Source: Tenodera sinensis (Eukaryota; Arthropoda; Insecta; Mantodea; Mantidae). From it: a DNA stretch of 64,000 nt. Of the stretch, positions 1 to 11,412 are shown one piece after another. The DNA is taken from positions 23,176,935 to 23,240,934 of the forward strand of contig CM060965.1 in assembly GCA_030765045.1 (NCBI GenBank), written 5' to 3'. The position numbers and the translations under genes are program-made. How positions within the stretch are numbered: the first letter of the stretch is position 1; every line of letters begins with the position of its first letter. The notes under the pieces were generated by a model. That model ran no database searches and was not told the DNA's origin. It was given only the letters and a program-made list of their open reading frames with translations.

Positions 1-947
1 GAAAGGTCACGTAATATCGGATGCAGTATAGATAGAACCATAGACAGAAGGAGCAGCAGTTTAGTTGGGTCTGCTTGGAGTTGTAGTCGTGAGTTTAGTT
101 GTGTAAGTCGTCGGGTAGAGTTTTTAGTTACGAGAGGAATTAAGTGGTAACAAATTTTAGTCAGTACACAGGTCTCATTTACTCATACGCCGGTGATTCT
201 CGTCAGTTTCTTCCTTAAAGAAGCGGTAATTACAAAACTTAACGAAATGAGTGAACGAAACTTCTTTCGCACGTACTGTCACATCTCAGTCTTTTCTTTA
301 TTCCCACTTGTCTAACCTTTCATCTCCTTTGTTCAGATTACGTTCTTCAGTGTTTGAGTAATGCCCCCTTTTTACGTTTTCCATGGTCCGCTTGTTTTGC
401 TTATTCCGGTCACTGAACATTCTATCTCTGCAATTCATTCTTGTGACATGCCCACATCAGGAAGATGGCCGACCGTTCCTCATCAGTCTAGCTTTGCAGT
501 TGAATATCTTTGTTTCCTAAGCAGTTATTTCAGCTAAGTTTAAGCGTTGGATCACGAAGCAACGTGCTACACACTAGTGAAATAAACGAATCGACGCAGT
601 AAAACTTCTGCGCACACACATTCACCTATCACAACATCCATTTTACAGAACTTTTGTTTTCTGGGTTACCAAAGAGGGCAGCACAATGTACAGTCTTACA
701 CAACACCAACAGATGGCGCAAGAGTCTTTATTCCCCGACTGCTAAACCTCTAAGAGCGACAAGCAATCATCTTAAAACTGTGTTTGTGTAAGGACTGTGA
801 ATTACTTTGTATAAATTCCTTTATATGAAGTATATATGAACAGTCCACTACAAAAGGGGGAATGTCACTTTTTTGTTAGTTTCTGTAAAACAAATTTCAA
901 ACTTAAAACCTCATGGCAGTAATTTGAACAAATTGAAATGGTTTGTT
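1..947. other. Intronic sequence, no feature seen
   Basis: This stretch lies upstream of the first visible receptor exon. I see no long open frame, splice-flanked exon or repeat similarity to the rest of the window. The TM1-TM2 exons of the receptor were looked for up to 9288 and not found. Confidence 0.4.
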
Positions 948-1726
948 GCTTTCCATACTACGTGTACTAATTAAAAAAAGCACTGTATTCGACCCAAAAT
1001 TTCGGTACCGACATTTCACGGGGAATATGTCGTGAGGCCCCCGAAAAAAGAAAATCTGTGTTGCACTCACATTGTTTTCTCTACTCATACTAACCATTCT
1101 TACATTTTCTTATTCCTATATCTTCTTCGTGTTAGTTGAGATGAACGTTTGCAGAAATTATCTTATTGCTTATTTCCTTGTAGGTACAAGGGGAATATTA
1201 GAATACACTAGGCTTTGAGCGATAGTCGAATGTTTTAAAGCTAAGAAATTCCGTTCTCTTTGTACATTTAACATATAAAAAGAAATGTACAACGATGTTC
1301 CATTTTAGTAAACTTTCAACTTTTCCGAAACTCACACACATAACAAGGAACATCTCGGAAATGGTTCACCCTACAAGAAAATTTATTGAGACAAATTGTG
1401 TATTTTAGCAAGATCTACATTTTTGATATAGTAAGATTTGGTCTATCTCTAACGGCTTACCAGTTATACAAAAGTCGTCCAGAGTAAATACGACTATAGG
1501 GGCTATAGCCAGAAAATTCAAGATATACATTTAATTTCTCGTAAAAATATCTCAAACATATGACATTTTAATCAAAATCGTTACAACCATTTTCAAGAAA
1601 ATCAAAATTTTCGAAAAATTTTCCATGTAAAGACCAACTTTAGTTTTTAACCTACTTTTCGTTTTTGAGTTATGCTGCCCACAGACAGACGGATAGACAT
1701 AGACGTTTTTTCTAAAAATGCTTTTT
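948..1726 (-). repeat. Element A copy, minus, preceded by an S module in plus orientation
   Basis: From 1051 the sequence runs AAAATCTG, TGTTGCACTCACAT and so on to TTTTTCTAAAAATGC near 1726. This is the element read backwards, without a (CA) tract and without the outer part of S. Immediately to its left, 955-1047 is an S module in the opposite direction (GTATTCGACCCAAAATTTCGG ... TCACGGGGAATATG). S is therefore not in its normal place, and this locus is one of several rearranged copies. Confidence 0.75.
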
Positions 1727-2649
1727 ATCGTTGCCAATTCATTTACATCAGGTTTCAAAGCCAAAAGGTTTAGCAGTAGAACAAACTAAATTCGTATCTG
1801 TTAATGTAGACCTGGATCCGCTTTTCACGTGAATAAATTTTTAAATGCGTTGGACTAACAATGGTATCTGCATTTTGAACATCGTTAATTTCTAGTAATA
1901 AATTTAAATGCATGCTAACACTACTTCTGTCAGCGTCAACCCATTACATTTATTTTGATAAAAAACCTAGAATTTGAATCCTTATACCCCATTATAAGAT
2001 ATTGATAGATGATGTTTACGTTTTTAGTGATTGCATTTAAAGACGATAATTATGTTTTGCTTGATATATTTTGTAATTTTGTCATAGATTAAGAGAAACT
2101 CGTAAATCCTGAATTACTTTGTGACTATCAAATTTCCTGAGGATCGTATTTTAAAGAGGATATTTAATTTTTTAACCTTCGATCACTATACCATAAATAC
2201 AGTTTTGTAAATAATTTACACTCTCGTGGTTGCAGCTTCCAGGAAATTCCCAATACTTTGCAGTACTTGTTCACTGTCCAGTCAATAGGATTACATCACA
2301 GTGGAATAAATCCCTCTTAACGGATATATGCAGACCGCTTTGATTTTTATGGCGCTGTGAACATGTTTCCAATTTTTCCTGCTATCTGGAGATCCGAGAT
2401 TACCGGCGTGTACAAAAAAATCTGTTTACAGTTCTGAAACGTTCCGAAGCAAATGACTTTTCGCTTCATGAAATAGTATTTTTGCAATAAAAATTCATTC
2501 GGTTGATTCTCCCACTAAATGTCATATACACAGTATAGACTACATTTTCTAGTTTCTTAAATTCTGTTCTACTTCCTTTTGCAAGGTGCACGCCGAATAT
2601 TATACATTAGCTGTTTTTTACTCCTTTAGTTTTAAAAATAAATAAAAAG
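1727..2649. other. Intronic sequence, no feature seen
   Basis: AT-rich spacer between two element A copies. No coding signal or repeat similarity recognised. Confidence 0.35.
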
Positions 2650-3090
2650 AAAAATCTGATGTGTTGCACTCACATGACTTTCTCTATTCTTGTATTAACA
2701 ATTCTTAGAGAATCTTATTCCTAGATCTTCTTCGTGTTATTTGAGATAAACATTTGCACAAATTATCTTATTGCTTATTTCCTTGTAGGTTCACACTTCC
2801 ATTCATACTTCCAGACTCAGGGAAGGATGAGGAGTAATCCTGGCTGAAGAAAAATTCCTACCCACCTGCCGGGAATCGAACCCGGGACCCCTAGCACAGC
2901 AGACAGGTGCTCTACCGCCACAGAGCCAGCCAACATGTGCGATAGTCAACTCTTTTAAAGCTTTGAGATTCCGTTCTCTTTGCACATTTAACATACAAAA
3001 AAATGAACGATATTCCACTTCACGAAAGATTTCAAGTTTTCCGAAACTCACACACATAACAAGGAATTTCTCCGAAATGGTTCATTCCAC
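2650..3090 (-). repeat. Element A copy, minus, interrupted by a SINE
   Basis: The left part (2650-2790, AAAAATCTGATGTGTTGCAC to CCTTGTAGGT) and right part (2936-3090, TGTGCGATAGTCAA to CCGAAATGGTTCATTC) are the 3' third of the element in reverse. They are interrupted by a tRNA-derived insert at 2791-2934. About 30 bp of element A (ACAAGGGGAATATTAG... in other copies) is missing at the insertion point. The S module and most of the body are absent. Confidence 0.8.
2791..2934 (-). mobile_element. tRNA-derived SINE with intact A and B boxes
   Basis: On the minus strand the head reads GCTGGCTCTGTGGCGGTAGA, then CACCTGTCTGCTGTGCTA and GGTCCCGGGTTCGATTCCC. Box A (TGTGGCGGTAGAG) and box B (GGTTCGATTCC) are both near consensus, with spacing as in a tRNA. 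A roughly 65-nt non-tRNA body follows (AGGAATTTTTCTTCAGCC ... GGAAGTATGAATGG). It sits inside an older element A copy, so it is the younger insertion. No clean target duplication is visible because about 30 bp of the host repeat is lost. Confidence 0.75.
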
Positions 3091-4186
3091 ATTTGGTCTC
3101 TTAAGTGCATGATATTGGGAAAGTCAGTTCATCGTGTCCGTAAGCTTTTTTATCCTTATTTTTACACTTAGTATGTGAGCTGACTAAAGTGTACGGTGGA
3201 GAATATTCAGACTCGCAGAATGATAAAGTTCTTGCATTTAAAAGTAATAGTGCCTAGGAAATTAATGATGGGATAATGGCTATTTATGGAACTGATTGTC
3301 CATTTTATGGCACTATTGTAGATGGAAAAAGATCTCCAAACAAGGCCCGAGATCTTACAGCATCCAGCTTTCTCCTGATCTTTTACCAAGTGACTTTTTC
3401 TTATTCCTTGAAATGAAAGCACAAATGATGTCATTCATGAAGTGGAACATGATTTAAGGCACAATCTTGCAGGCTTCTACAATAACGATATTCAAATGGT
3501 GAAAAACTGCTGCGGAAATATGTAGATCAGGATGGTGACTGTGTAGAGAAGTTCAGGTTCAGGTTCAAGCTCAGGATTGAAGGAACATATAGAATGTAAG
3601 GAGTGCTAATCATCCCATAAAAAACATGCTATTTTTACTCAACTACGATATTTATTTACTTTTCTGTCTAGTCTACTGTTTGTAGAATGGTTACTACATT
3701 ATGACTAAAATATTTTATTCTTCATTTAATAATAAACTATCCTTGAAATGACTCTTACTTTCAACGTCTCTTATGTGAGGGTAGATTTCACACATTACCT
3801 GCCTTAAATGTTTAATTACCGCCAGCTGAGCCAATCTTGCAATATGCAACGCGGCTAATGGACCTTGCTTACTTGCTTTACGTTTTATGAGTCTGTCACG
3901 AAATATTTACAGCGAGACTAGTGAATTAGTTATATCTGGTGACGAATAACGGACAGTGTGCTTGGAATATCTCGAGAAATGATTTGGCGGAGATTTAACA
4001 ATCTTACCTGCAAATATGTTTCAATAAAGGCGTATTTCCAAGTAAAGTTATATTGGTTTAGTTACCTTGATTGTTCAATGTCATGCCAGTTTATACAAAG
4101 GGCAAGAGGTCATTATTACATGTCTGGTGCCAGTGTTTTGTGACGTAATTGAGGTAATAATCTGCAAATAACTACATTGGGTATTG
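3091..4186. other. Intronic sequence, no feature seen
   Basis: Spacer with no recognisable coding or repeat content. It includes a short imperfect direct repeat (GTTCAGGTTCAGGTTCAAGC) near 3550. Confidence 0.35.
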
Positions 4187-4534
4187 AAAAATCTCATTGT
4201 TGCACTCACATGACTTTCTCTACTCTTGTAGTAACCATTCTTACAAACTATATCTTCTTCGTGTTAGTTAAGATAAATATTGCTTATTTCCTTGTAGGTA
4301 CAAGGGGAATATTAGAACACAGTAGGCTTTGTGCGATAGTCAAATGTTTTAAAGCTTTGAGATTCCGTTCTCTTTGCACAGTTAACATGTAAAAAAAGGA
4401 ACAACGATGTTCCAGTTCACGAAAGTTTTAAGTTTTCCAAAACTCACACACATAACAAGGAATATCTCGGAAATGGTTCACCCTACAAGAAAATTTATTC
4501 AGACATAAATTGCGAATTTTAGCAAGATCTACAG
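4187..4534 (-). repeat. Element A, 3' third only, minus
   Basis: The copy runs from AAAAATCTCATTGTTGCAC to TTAGCAAGATCTACAG. It has a small internal loss near TACAAACT/ATATCTTCTTC and lacks the rest of the body and S. It abuts the LINE-like tail that starts about 4540. Confidence 0.8.
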
Positions 4535-4549
4535 ATTATCATGTTATGC

Positions 4550-4810
4550 AGTGTTTAGAAGATTAGTTTTACCGCATTTTAAGCTACTTCGTTTTTATCA
4601 GTCTAACTTGGTTAATTTTAGTGTTGTAGAAGTTAGTTTTAAGGGCTTTTTTGTTTAGACATTGTAGTTATTTAACCTTATATTTTAATATTCGGCTTTT
4701 TAATCCTGTAGCTGAGTTTTAGACTTAGTTTTACTACGGGTCTAACTGACTTTGCTGTTGACGGGCCCTCAAACTCAACTTTGAGACTTCGTAGTCTCAA
4801 AATAATAAAA
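4550..4810 (+). mobile_element. LINE-like 3' end with terminal hairpin
   Basis: A T-rich stretch leads to CTACGGGTCTAACTGACTT, GTTGACGGGCCCTCAAACTC and a hairpin: stem TTTGAGACT (4780-4788), loop TCGT, stem AGTCTCAAA (4793-4801). AATAATAAAATA follows. The GACGGGCCC(T)TAAAC type terminus recurs at 33.3 kb and resembles, from memory, 3' untranslated ends of insect non-LTR retrotransposons. No reverse transcriptase is attached. Confidence 0.4.
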
Positions 4811-4993
4811 TATTCTGAGCCCAGAAATGCACAAGGTTATGTCTCTATAAAAACTAGGAAGGCCAGTAGTGTATTATGATAATGAAGCAAGGGTAGTGAA
4901 ATGAGTGGATGAAAGCAAAATATAAACGGGTTTTATGAGAACTAGAGTTATAAAGAAAGGTCTTGGACTCGAGTTGCTTACCCGTTTATATAT

Positions 4994-4997
<4 letters not shown>

Positions 4998-5054
<57 letters not shown>

Positions 5055-5073
5055 CGTGCGTGCGTGTGTGTGT
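4998..5073. repeat. (TG)n / (TGCG)n microsatellite
   Basis: Uninterrupted TG from 4998 to 5050, then short TGCG units and TG. It is not inside a recognisable element A copy. Confidence 0.95.
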
Positions 5074-5892
5074 ATCTTATGTCTCTCTGTAAGTCACCCA
5101 AGTTCTGCATTTTGTTGAAGAAAATTGCATCTTATGTATGTTTTAGACACACTGTTATTTACAGTTGCTTGAGAACATAACCTAAAAAGGTTTAGTTGAG
5201 ACGAAAACAGGACACCGTGTCTTTCCTCTCCATGTTTCTTATTGAGGGTGAATAAATTACTTACACTATCCACTCAGTAGGGAGAGATATGCAAACAAAT
5301 GTCCTGGCAATATCTGTGCCAGCCAGACACATTCAAGTACGAAAGACATTAAAACAAGAGAGCCCATTTAAGTGCCCTTATAATTCACTATAATGTTCTA
5401 CATATTGATGCACAGATCTCCTGCACAGCGCTTCATTAAACTTGAATATTGGCAGTAAATACCTACGCAGGGTCATGCAAGAAATATATACGTGTCTGTC
5501 TGAAACAGCTGCACACTGAATTAGTAATTAACTTGGATAGCAAACGTTATTATTCCCATGAGAACCTTTTTTAGTTCACGTATTACGTGTTGAGCTATAC
5601 GAAAGCATGTGGAAACGTGCGAATGAGTAAACACGAAGCTGTCCACTGTTAACGCATAATACCTACACTGCTTCGGCCATACTTTAACCAGGAATTCTAA
5701 CAAATATGTCAATTACAACTAATGTCAATAAATAAAAAATTGTCATATATATGGAGCCATCCAGCTTCTTGATGAATGGATATAAAGTCGCATAATTTAT
5801 ATCAAACACTTTCATGCGCTGTTAGCCATTTCCCAGATATGCTTTAAATTAGTTTAATTTTTCAAATGCTTACAATCGCTGCTATTCATTTT
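5074..5892. other. Intronic sequence, no feature seen
   Basis: No coding, RNA or repeat feature recognised between the TG tract and the next element A copy. Confidence 0.35.
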
Positions 5893-6590
5893 TATTTCCT
5901 CTACTACGTGTAGTAAACTAGAAGTAATGTATTCTAGCCAAAAATTTGATGTCAATATTTCAGCGGAAATACATATTTTGAGGTCCCCTGAATCCAAAAT
6001 GCATTTTCAGAGAGAGTTCGGTTAAAAACCAAAATTGGTACTTAAGTTTAATGTCTTCCAAGGATGCGACACGAAGATTTTGAAGAAAGTACCTCCTAAA
6101 CTACTCCTTACATCGAAAATTTTTCTAAAAGTTTGATTTTATTGTAAATAGCTTTAACGATTTTGATTGAAACACTATGTTTCAGATATTTTTATGACAA
6201 ATGAAATGTATATCTTCAATTTTTTGGCTATAGTCCAAAAAGTGCTATTTACTGTGGATGAGTTTTACATGACTGCTAAACCGTAAGCGATAGACAAAAT
6301 CTTACTATACAAAAATGTATATTTAGCTAAAACAGAAAATTTGTTTGAATAATTTTTTTCTAGAGTGAACCATCTTATACTCCTTTTTTGTGAGAGTTTT
6401 GGAAAACTTACACTTCTGTCGAATGGAGCATCGTTATTCATTCTTTATTCTCATATTCCCCTTGCACCTACAAGGAAATACACAATAAGATAATTTCTGC
6501 AAATGTTTATAACTACCATGAAGATATAGGAATAAGACTAGTTAGTACAAAAGTAGAGAAAGTCATGTGAGTGTAATACGTCAGATTTTT
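5893..6590 (+). repeat. Element A copy, plus, both ends present, no TG tract
   Basis: S begins at TATTTCCTCTACTACGTGTA. The body follows after CATTTTCAGAGAGAGTTCGG and the copy ends ACGTCAGATTTTT. The TG slot and the GACAGCATAACTC segment are deleted, bringing the length to about 700 bp. The CTCTACTACGTGTAGTAA start differs from the CTCTACTGGTAAGTAG subtype and matches the 47.9-kb copy, suggesting a subfamily. Confidence 0.85.
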
Positions 6591-6647
6591 TCCCTAAGTA
6601 ATGCAAACAACATGGAACTCATTTCCTTCACATAATGCTACCCCCAC

Positions 6648-7190
6648 CTCTAGGGTGCAATTCTTGTATATACTCACGGTATTTCAGAAATAGCTCTAAA
6701 GATTTGATTAAATTGTTGTATACATGCATATTACATTCACAGCGTTTTCTCTGCTCACTTTTAGGTAACACATTCACATATTCTTCTATAAACAATTTTC
6801 CATAAAAACGTGGATTTGCAACAAAAAACATTTTTATCCACACATTTAAAATAAGTCCTACCATGTTCTATATGTTTGAAATATAAATGCTATTACATTC
6901 ACACTGTTTTCGCCTCTCACTTTTAGGTAACACATTCATATCTCTTTCTCTACTCACTCTTCTACAAACACATTTTTCCATGCACTTGAAATATAAGTGC
7001 AACGTATAACATTCACACGGTTTTTCTACTCATTTTTATTTTACTAAACACCATCACATTTCTTTCACTACTTCCGTTTCAGCGAACAATTACGAACAAT
7101 TCATACAATTTTCTATATGATTGAAACAGAAATGCGTAGTAAGTTCACATGGCTTTATCAACCAGCTTTTCTTCCTGTAGTATTTTTATT
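6648..7190 (+). repeat. Element B, shorter copy
   Basis: The head GCAATTCTTGTATATACTC ... CAGAAATAGCTCTAAAGATT is followed by about three tandem units. Each unit starts TTACATTCACA-G-TTTTC and contains CTCACTTTTAGGTAACACATT and ATAAACAATTTTCC or similar. Units end near GTTTGAAATATAAATGC. The same head-plus-tandem layout is seen in the larger copy at 51802-54030. No protein-coding signal was recognised. Confidence 0.65.
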
Positions 7191-7309
7191 GTTCAACAGT
7201 CCTTTTGCTTAATGTTGCTCCGATGTTTTAATAAAAAGTAAAGAATTATTAACAAAAGTAAAGTAATCACAATTGATGTCAGGAGTGCGCCGAAAAGCAC
7301 GATATGGAA

Positions 7310-7662
7310 CAGTGGATGAAATAAATGTTAACCAAGATGGACATAATGGGAAATGAAATAAATTCCGGAATGCGGCAGAGGAAACAAATATGAAAACCGA
7401 ATTGGAAAAATGCAAACTACGGAATAGAAAATATAGGAACAAAGATGGACAAAATGAAAACAAAAATGGAAGGCAAACTGAATATGTAAACTCCGAAACA
7501 GAAAAGAAGACGGGAATGTGTAATATGAAGATAGATCTATTGGAGAATACTAACGAGCGACTGGCCAGAGTAAAGGAAGCCATGGAAGAATTGGACGGAA
7601 AGATAGAGGACCTTGGCGAACGTGTTAACGTCCTGGAGTCAATCGGAGCAGCAAAGAACTGA
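7310..7662 (+). pseudogene. Possible transposon ORF1-type coiled-coil relic
   Basis: An open frame from 7390 to 7662 (90 codons) is very rich in Lys, Glu and Asn. It ends in a heptad-like stretch (MKIDLLENTNERLARVKEAM, then ELDGKIEDLGERVNVLES) that should form a coiled coil. The same frame extends upstream to about 7300, broken by one stop (TGA near 7350). A charged helical segment like this is common in gag/ORF1-like proteins of arthropod retroelements. No zinc knuckle, reverse transcriptase or terminal repeat is nearby, so the assignment is tentative. The antisense 156-codon frame is a shadow of the purine-rich strand. Confidence 0.3.
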
Positions 7663-7699
7663 ACTCCATAATGAAACAAATGCTCGACGAAAACGTCAA

Positions 7700-9288
7700 A
7701 CTAGGTGGATATCTAAGGGGGAGGCCTACGTTTAGCATTAGACGTTTTACAGCTGAAATAATGGTGTTTATGAAATATTTGTATCTCGGAAATGACTCTT
7801 CACATTGCGACTAAAATTGTTATTTAGTTAACGTTTTGACTTTCAGTTTATCTAAATAAGTATCTTCTCCCACAAAAAACAAGATTTCACAAAAAAGAGG
7901 CGAAAAATGCCGAGGTACTGTTAATTATGTGAAGTAACCTTTAGGACATTAAGTTGAAGAAATAAAAATATATTTTTCCTTCACTAATGCTAATCATAAC
8001 TTGATTGCATACTTGGTTATAATATTTCTATATTTTATTAAACCAATTTTTGAATAGGCCTCTTAATTTTGCAGAGTAGTGCTTTTCTTTCAATTTAGGT
8101 TTGCAGTTACTAATTTCAATACCATTAAAGTACAAAATGAATATTTCAAGTTCGTGGAAAGAACTCCAATATTCACGTTCAATTTTCTGGCAAACCAGGG
8201 AGAATAAAATCAAATTATAATTTTTGAATAATTTTGAATATTAAAGCTGTATGCTTTTAAAACTCTACTTTTCAGCTGTCTGGCCTTATTCTACATGGAA
8301 CTTGTGGAGTGCAAATAAGCATAAAGTTCCTAGAACCAGAACAAGGACGGGGTAAAGGAAGCTTTAATATGCATTGCAATTATAAAAGTCATTTTATTGT
8401 ATTAGCTGGTTCATTTTAAAGCTGCTGTCATATCAGATGCTTGAGTGAAATATTTGATACATCTGGGTGCCTACAAAATAGGCATAAGTATAAGGGATTT
8501 CTCAGAAAGACCACAAGGAAAGAATCGACAGTTATCTGTCCCAATTTAACTACATAGCTATTCAATAAACACCACTCATTATGCCATTATTTATAATAAA
8601 CAGCAACTTGGAATTGCACCATCACGAAAAATAATCAGTGTGTGGGTGCGACAGGGTTAGATTGTTAGATGAAATTAGTGATTTGAAGTTTTCCTGGCGT
8701 TGATTATCGATGATAGTTTCCCGAGCTAACAGCCCATTAGATGAAATGTTGGGCCCCTTTTAGGGATGCTTAGGCATTAATTATAACAGACCCTTCTAAA
8801 AGCTGCATGTCTTAGAAATAACTCAAAACGTCATTTAGCTAACTAGGTAGCTAACCACAATACCACAAGACGCCACCTGGCAAACCAAACAAAGAGCCTG
8901 GTCTAGGCAGGGCTCATATCCCACACACATCTTTCATTTGCGTTAACGCGAAACACAAATCAGTAGAAAAATGGCATATTTCGAGAACTACAGAAAAATG
9001 GGAGAAAATTCCACAAATTGATATGAGGAAGCTGGAACAAAGCATGCCACGTAGGTATTTCCAGTGCTGTGAAATAAAAGATGTATATCAATATTTGTTT
9101 TGGGACATTGGTTTAAGAATCTGTTCTCGTGTTAAATGTGCGCCGTAAGTAAACGAGTATTAAACGATATGCCACAGAACACTATTCCTTTTCTGCCCGA
9201 GGACAGTGTAGGTCAACGCACGCACAACGTGTGAGCCATAAATCTTTACGATAATCTGGTTTACACGTTTCCCTTCTGTTTGTTGCAG
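7700..9288. other. Intronic sequence upstream of the TM3 exon
   Basis: AT-rich with no repeat similarity noticed. It ends in the pyrimidine tract and AG acceptor of the receptor exon. Confidence 0.4.
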
Positions 9289-9382
9289 ATATCTATGCAG
9301 ATGGACGCAGCGTCGTGCATTATTCTCGTCATTCTGCTACATTACTTCCATCTCACAAACTTCTTCTGGATGTTCGTTGAAG
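9289..9382 (+). CDS. DH44R: Class B GPCR exon (TM3), probable diuretic hormone 44 receptor
   Basis: Internal coding exon of 94 nt: 31 codons plus one base. The acceptor follows a pyrimidine tract ending TTTGTTGCAG (to 9288) and the donor is a perfect GTAAGT at 9383. The peptide contains ASCIILVILL and then HYFHLTNFFWMFVEG. This is the TM3 signature of secretin-type receptors. The Cys codon at 9316-9318 sits eight residues before YFH, as in vertebrate CRF receptors (family knowledge), and would be the TM3 cysteine that pairs with extracellular loop 2. YFH-TNFFWMF-EG is closest, from memory, to CRF receptors and insect DH44 receptors. Calcitonin/DH31- and PDF-type receptors differ here. The protein is a plasma-membrane Gs-coupled neuropeptide receptor, in insects mainly controlling Malpighian tubule secretion. 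The final G of the exon is completed by GT of the next exon to give Gly. A second AG at 9299-9300 could be an alternative acceptor but has a poorer tract. Confidence 0.9.
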
Positions 9383-9654
9383 GTAAGTGTAACTACTACC
9401 ATATTCTCATATTATTCCAGGACGCTAGAAGTATTCCTTCTCTCGCTCCTTCTTTGTTTACTTCTTTCTTTTCCTTCAATTCCTATAACTTCATTGACGC
9501 ACGTGTTCATTAATTTTGAGTTCATTTAAACCATCACTACTACTTGCTAATCTGCAAGATGCTGCATTACTATTTTATATGAAAATGGATTAACTTAAAT
9601 AATAAAGAAATTGAAAAATAAGGAATACAATTACGACTTTTAACCTGAGGATAA

Positions 9655-9985
9655 TACACCGAGCGGGATGGCTCACACGGTAGCGTCTATGGGCCACATC
9701 TAGTAGGTCTTGGCTCAATTCCAGCGGTCGACTTTCCTGAACCATGGTTTACTCGGGGTTTCCCGGATGGCTAGGTATGTGCTGGGAAGAATTATTGCAT
9801 CCCCCGAATGTCCCGATCCTTCATTTCACTTTCATTTCAATCCTGTCTTTTCAGGATCGAAAGCGTTGGCGATGAGCGAGTTTGATGCTGCTGTGTGGAG
9901 ATTTGGGCGCGTATGGTGAACCCTGGTGACGAGAATAAAAATCTCCAGCTCATGTTAGGGACCCTCACGCTGAATCACGCTCCTC
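9655..9985 (+). mobile_element. SINE with tRNA-like head and CCATGG...TGCTGGGAAG core
   Basis: The head ACCGAGCGGGATGGCTCACA, CGGTAGCGTC ... GGTCTTGGCTCAATTCCAGC has recognisable A and B boxes (box B GGCTCAATTCC). The downstream core is CCATGGTTTACTCGGGG, TTTCCCGGATGGCTAGG and GTGCTGGGAAG. The core recurs at 15938 and 39279, which marks it as a conserved SINE domain. The rest, including GGATCGAAAGCGTTGGCGA and a following AT-poor stretch, probably belongs to the same element, but its 3' limit is uncertain. Confidence 0.65.
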
Positions 9986-10089
9986 ACGCGGGTTATGGCA
10001 TGCCCTTATTGCGCACTAATCTCGTCCCTTCTTCCTAGGGATCCCTGGATGTGCACAACTTGGAATTCCCTGTAGTTCAGCCATGACAA

Positions 10090-10677
10090 TATAATAGGAA
10101 ATTCTCCTGGAATAAACAATGCCATAAAAAACATAAGTTTAACGCATACTCAGATAATTAATGCCGTTTTTATACTTTGTTAGTAGAGGATCACACATAA
10201 CGGCTACATCCAATAAACACAGCAGACTGCCACAGCAATTACATCAGTTTTATCTGGTTTTAGAAGCTAATTTTGTTTTCTGTTTTTTTTTTTCTTTTTT
10301 CATTTAAATATGTTTTAGTAGCTGAAACCAAAGCATGTAGAAAACTGTGGTAAGGACTGTTTGGCAAACAAAATATTAACCGTGAACTTCGCTTCTCTCC
10401 ATTAAAAAGCTCATCAATGATTTTTCGACTGAATGGATTCAACTTTTGACCAGCCGTCCAAAAAGGTTATTCCCCTCTAGTTTCAAATGATTTGTAAAAT
10501 CACTGTGCAAAAATATGTGTTAGGGATTATAAGTATTATATTAAGAGCCTAAAAGGTAGTTTATTTAGCATCTACTTTATTACAAATTTTCTTTCTTTCT
10601 TTCATTCATGTATTTTTATTCTAATAACAAAAGTGTGGTATAATTCGCACACATGAGTATTTTATCAAAGTCATGAT
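10090..10677. other. Intronic sequence, no feature seen
   Basis: Spacer with short T-runs (10283-10300). Nothing else recognised. Confidence 0.35.
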
Positions 10678-10988
<311 letters not shown>

Positions 10989-11325
10989 TTCATCTGTATA
11001 CCAGATGATCATATGTTTCAGAGTTTAAATTGCTGAAAAACTAGACAACTTTATTGTTAAATGATGTAAACTTGTTCTAAGATTGCCATTATGATTGAAG
11101 CTTGGACTTGATCAAAAAGTTTGCAAAGTCAAAGGTTGGTTATTTTGACGAGGCTATATAAATTTATTGCGGTGCTGGTATATCTTCTTCCTTTTCACTT
11201 CCTGGATTGGGCACCTTGCCCATTCCTGTTTTACAGTAACTGTCTCCAGCGTTTCCTGAATTGTCCTGCATCTCCACTTGCTCTCGGCATGCAGTCCAAC
11301 GCTATCTTGGGAAATCTTGATTTCC

Positions 11326-11412
11326 ATTTTACTTTCTCTACTGGTAAGTAGGGGAAGTATTATATTTCACCCTAAAATTCGATGTCGAGATTTCACCGGA
11401 AATATATGTTTA
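11326..11412 (+). repeat. Element A, S module only, plus
   Basis: TTTTACTTTCTCTACTGGTA ... AAATTCGATGTCGAG ... CACCGGAAATATATG is followed by unrelated sequence. A solo S module, truncated before GACCCCCTGAATCC. Confidence 0.85.

Noticed and set aside
2791..2934. tRNA gene on the minus strand
   Set aside because: A and B boxes are good, but the anticodon and acceptor stems do not pair properly and a non-tRNA body follows, as in a SINE.
7209..7679. 156-codon minus frame rich in Phe, Ser and Leu
   Set aside because: Antisense shadow of the purine-rich plus frame at 7390-7662.
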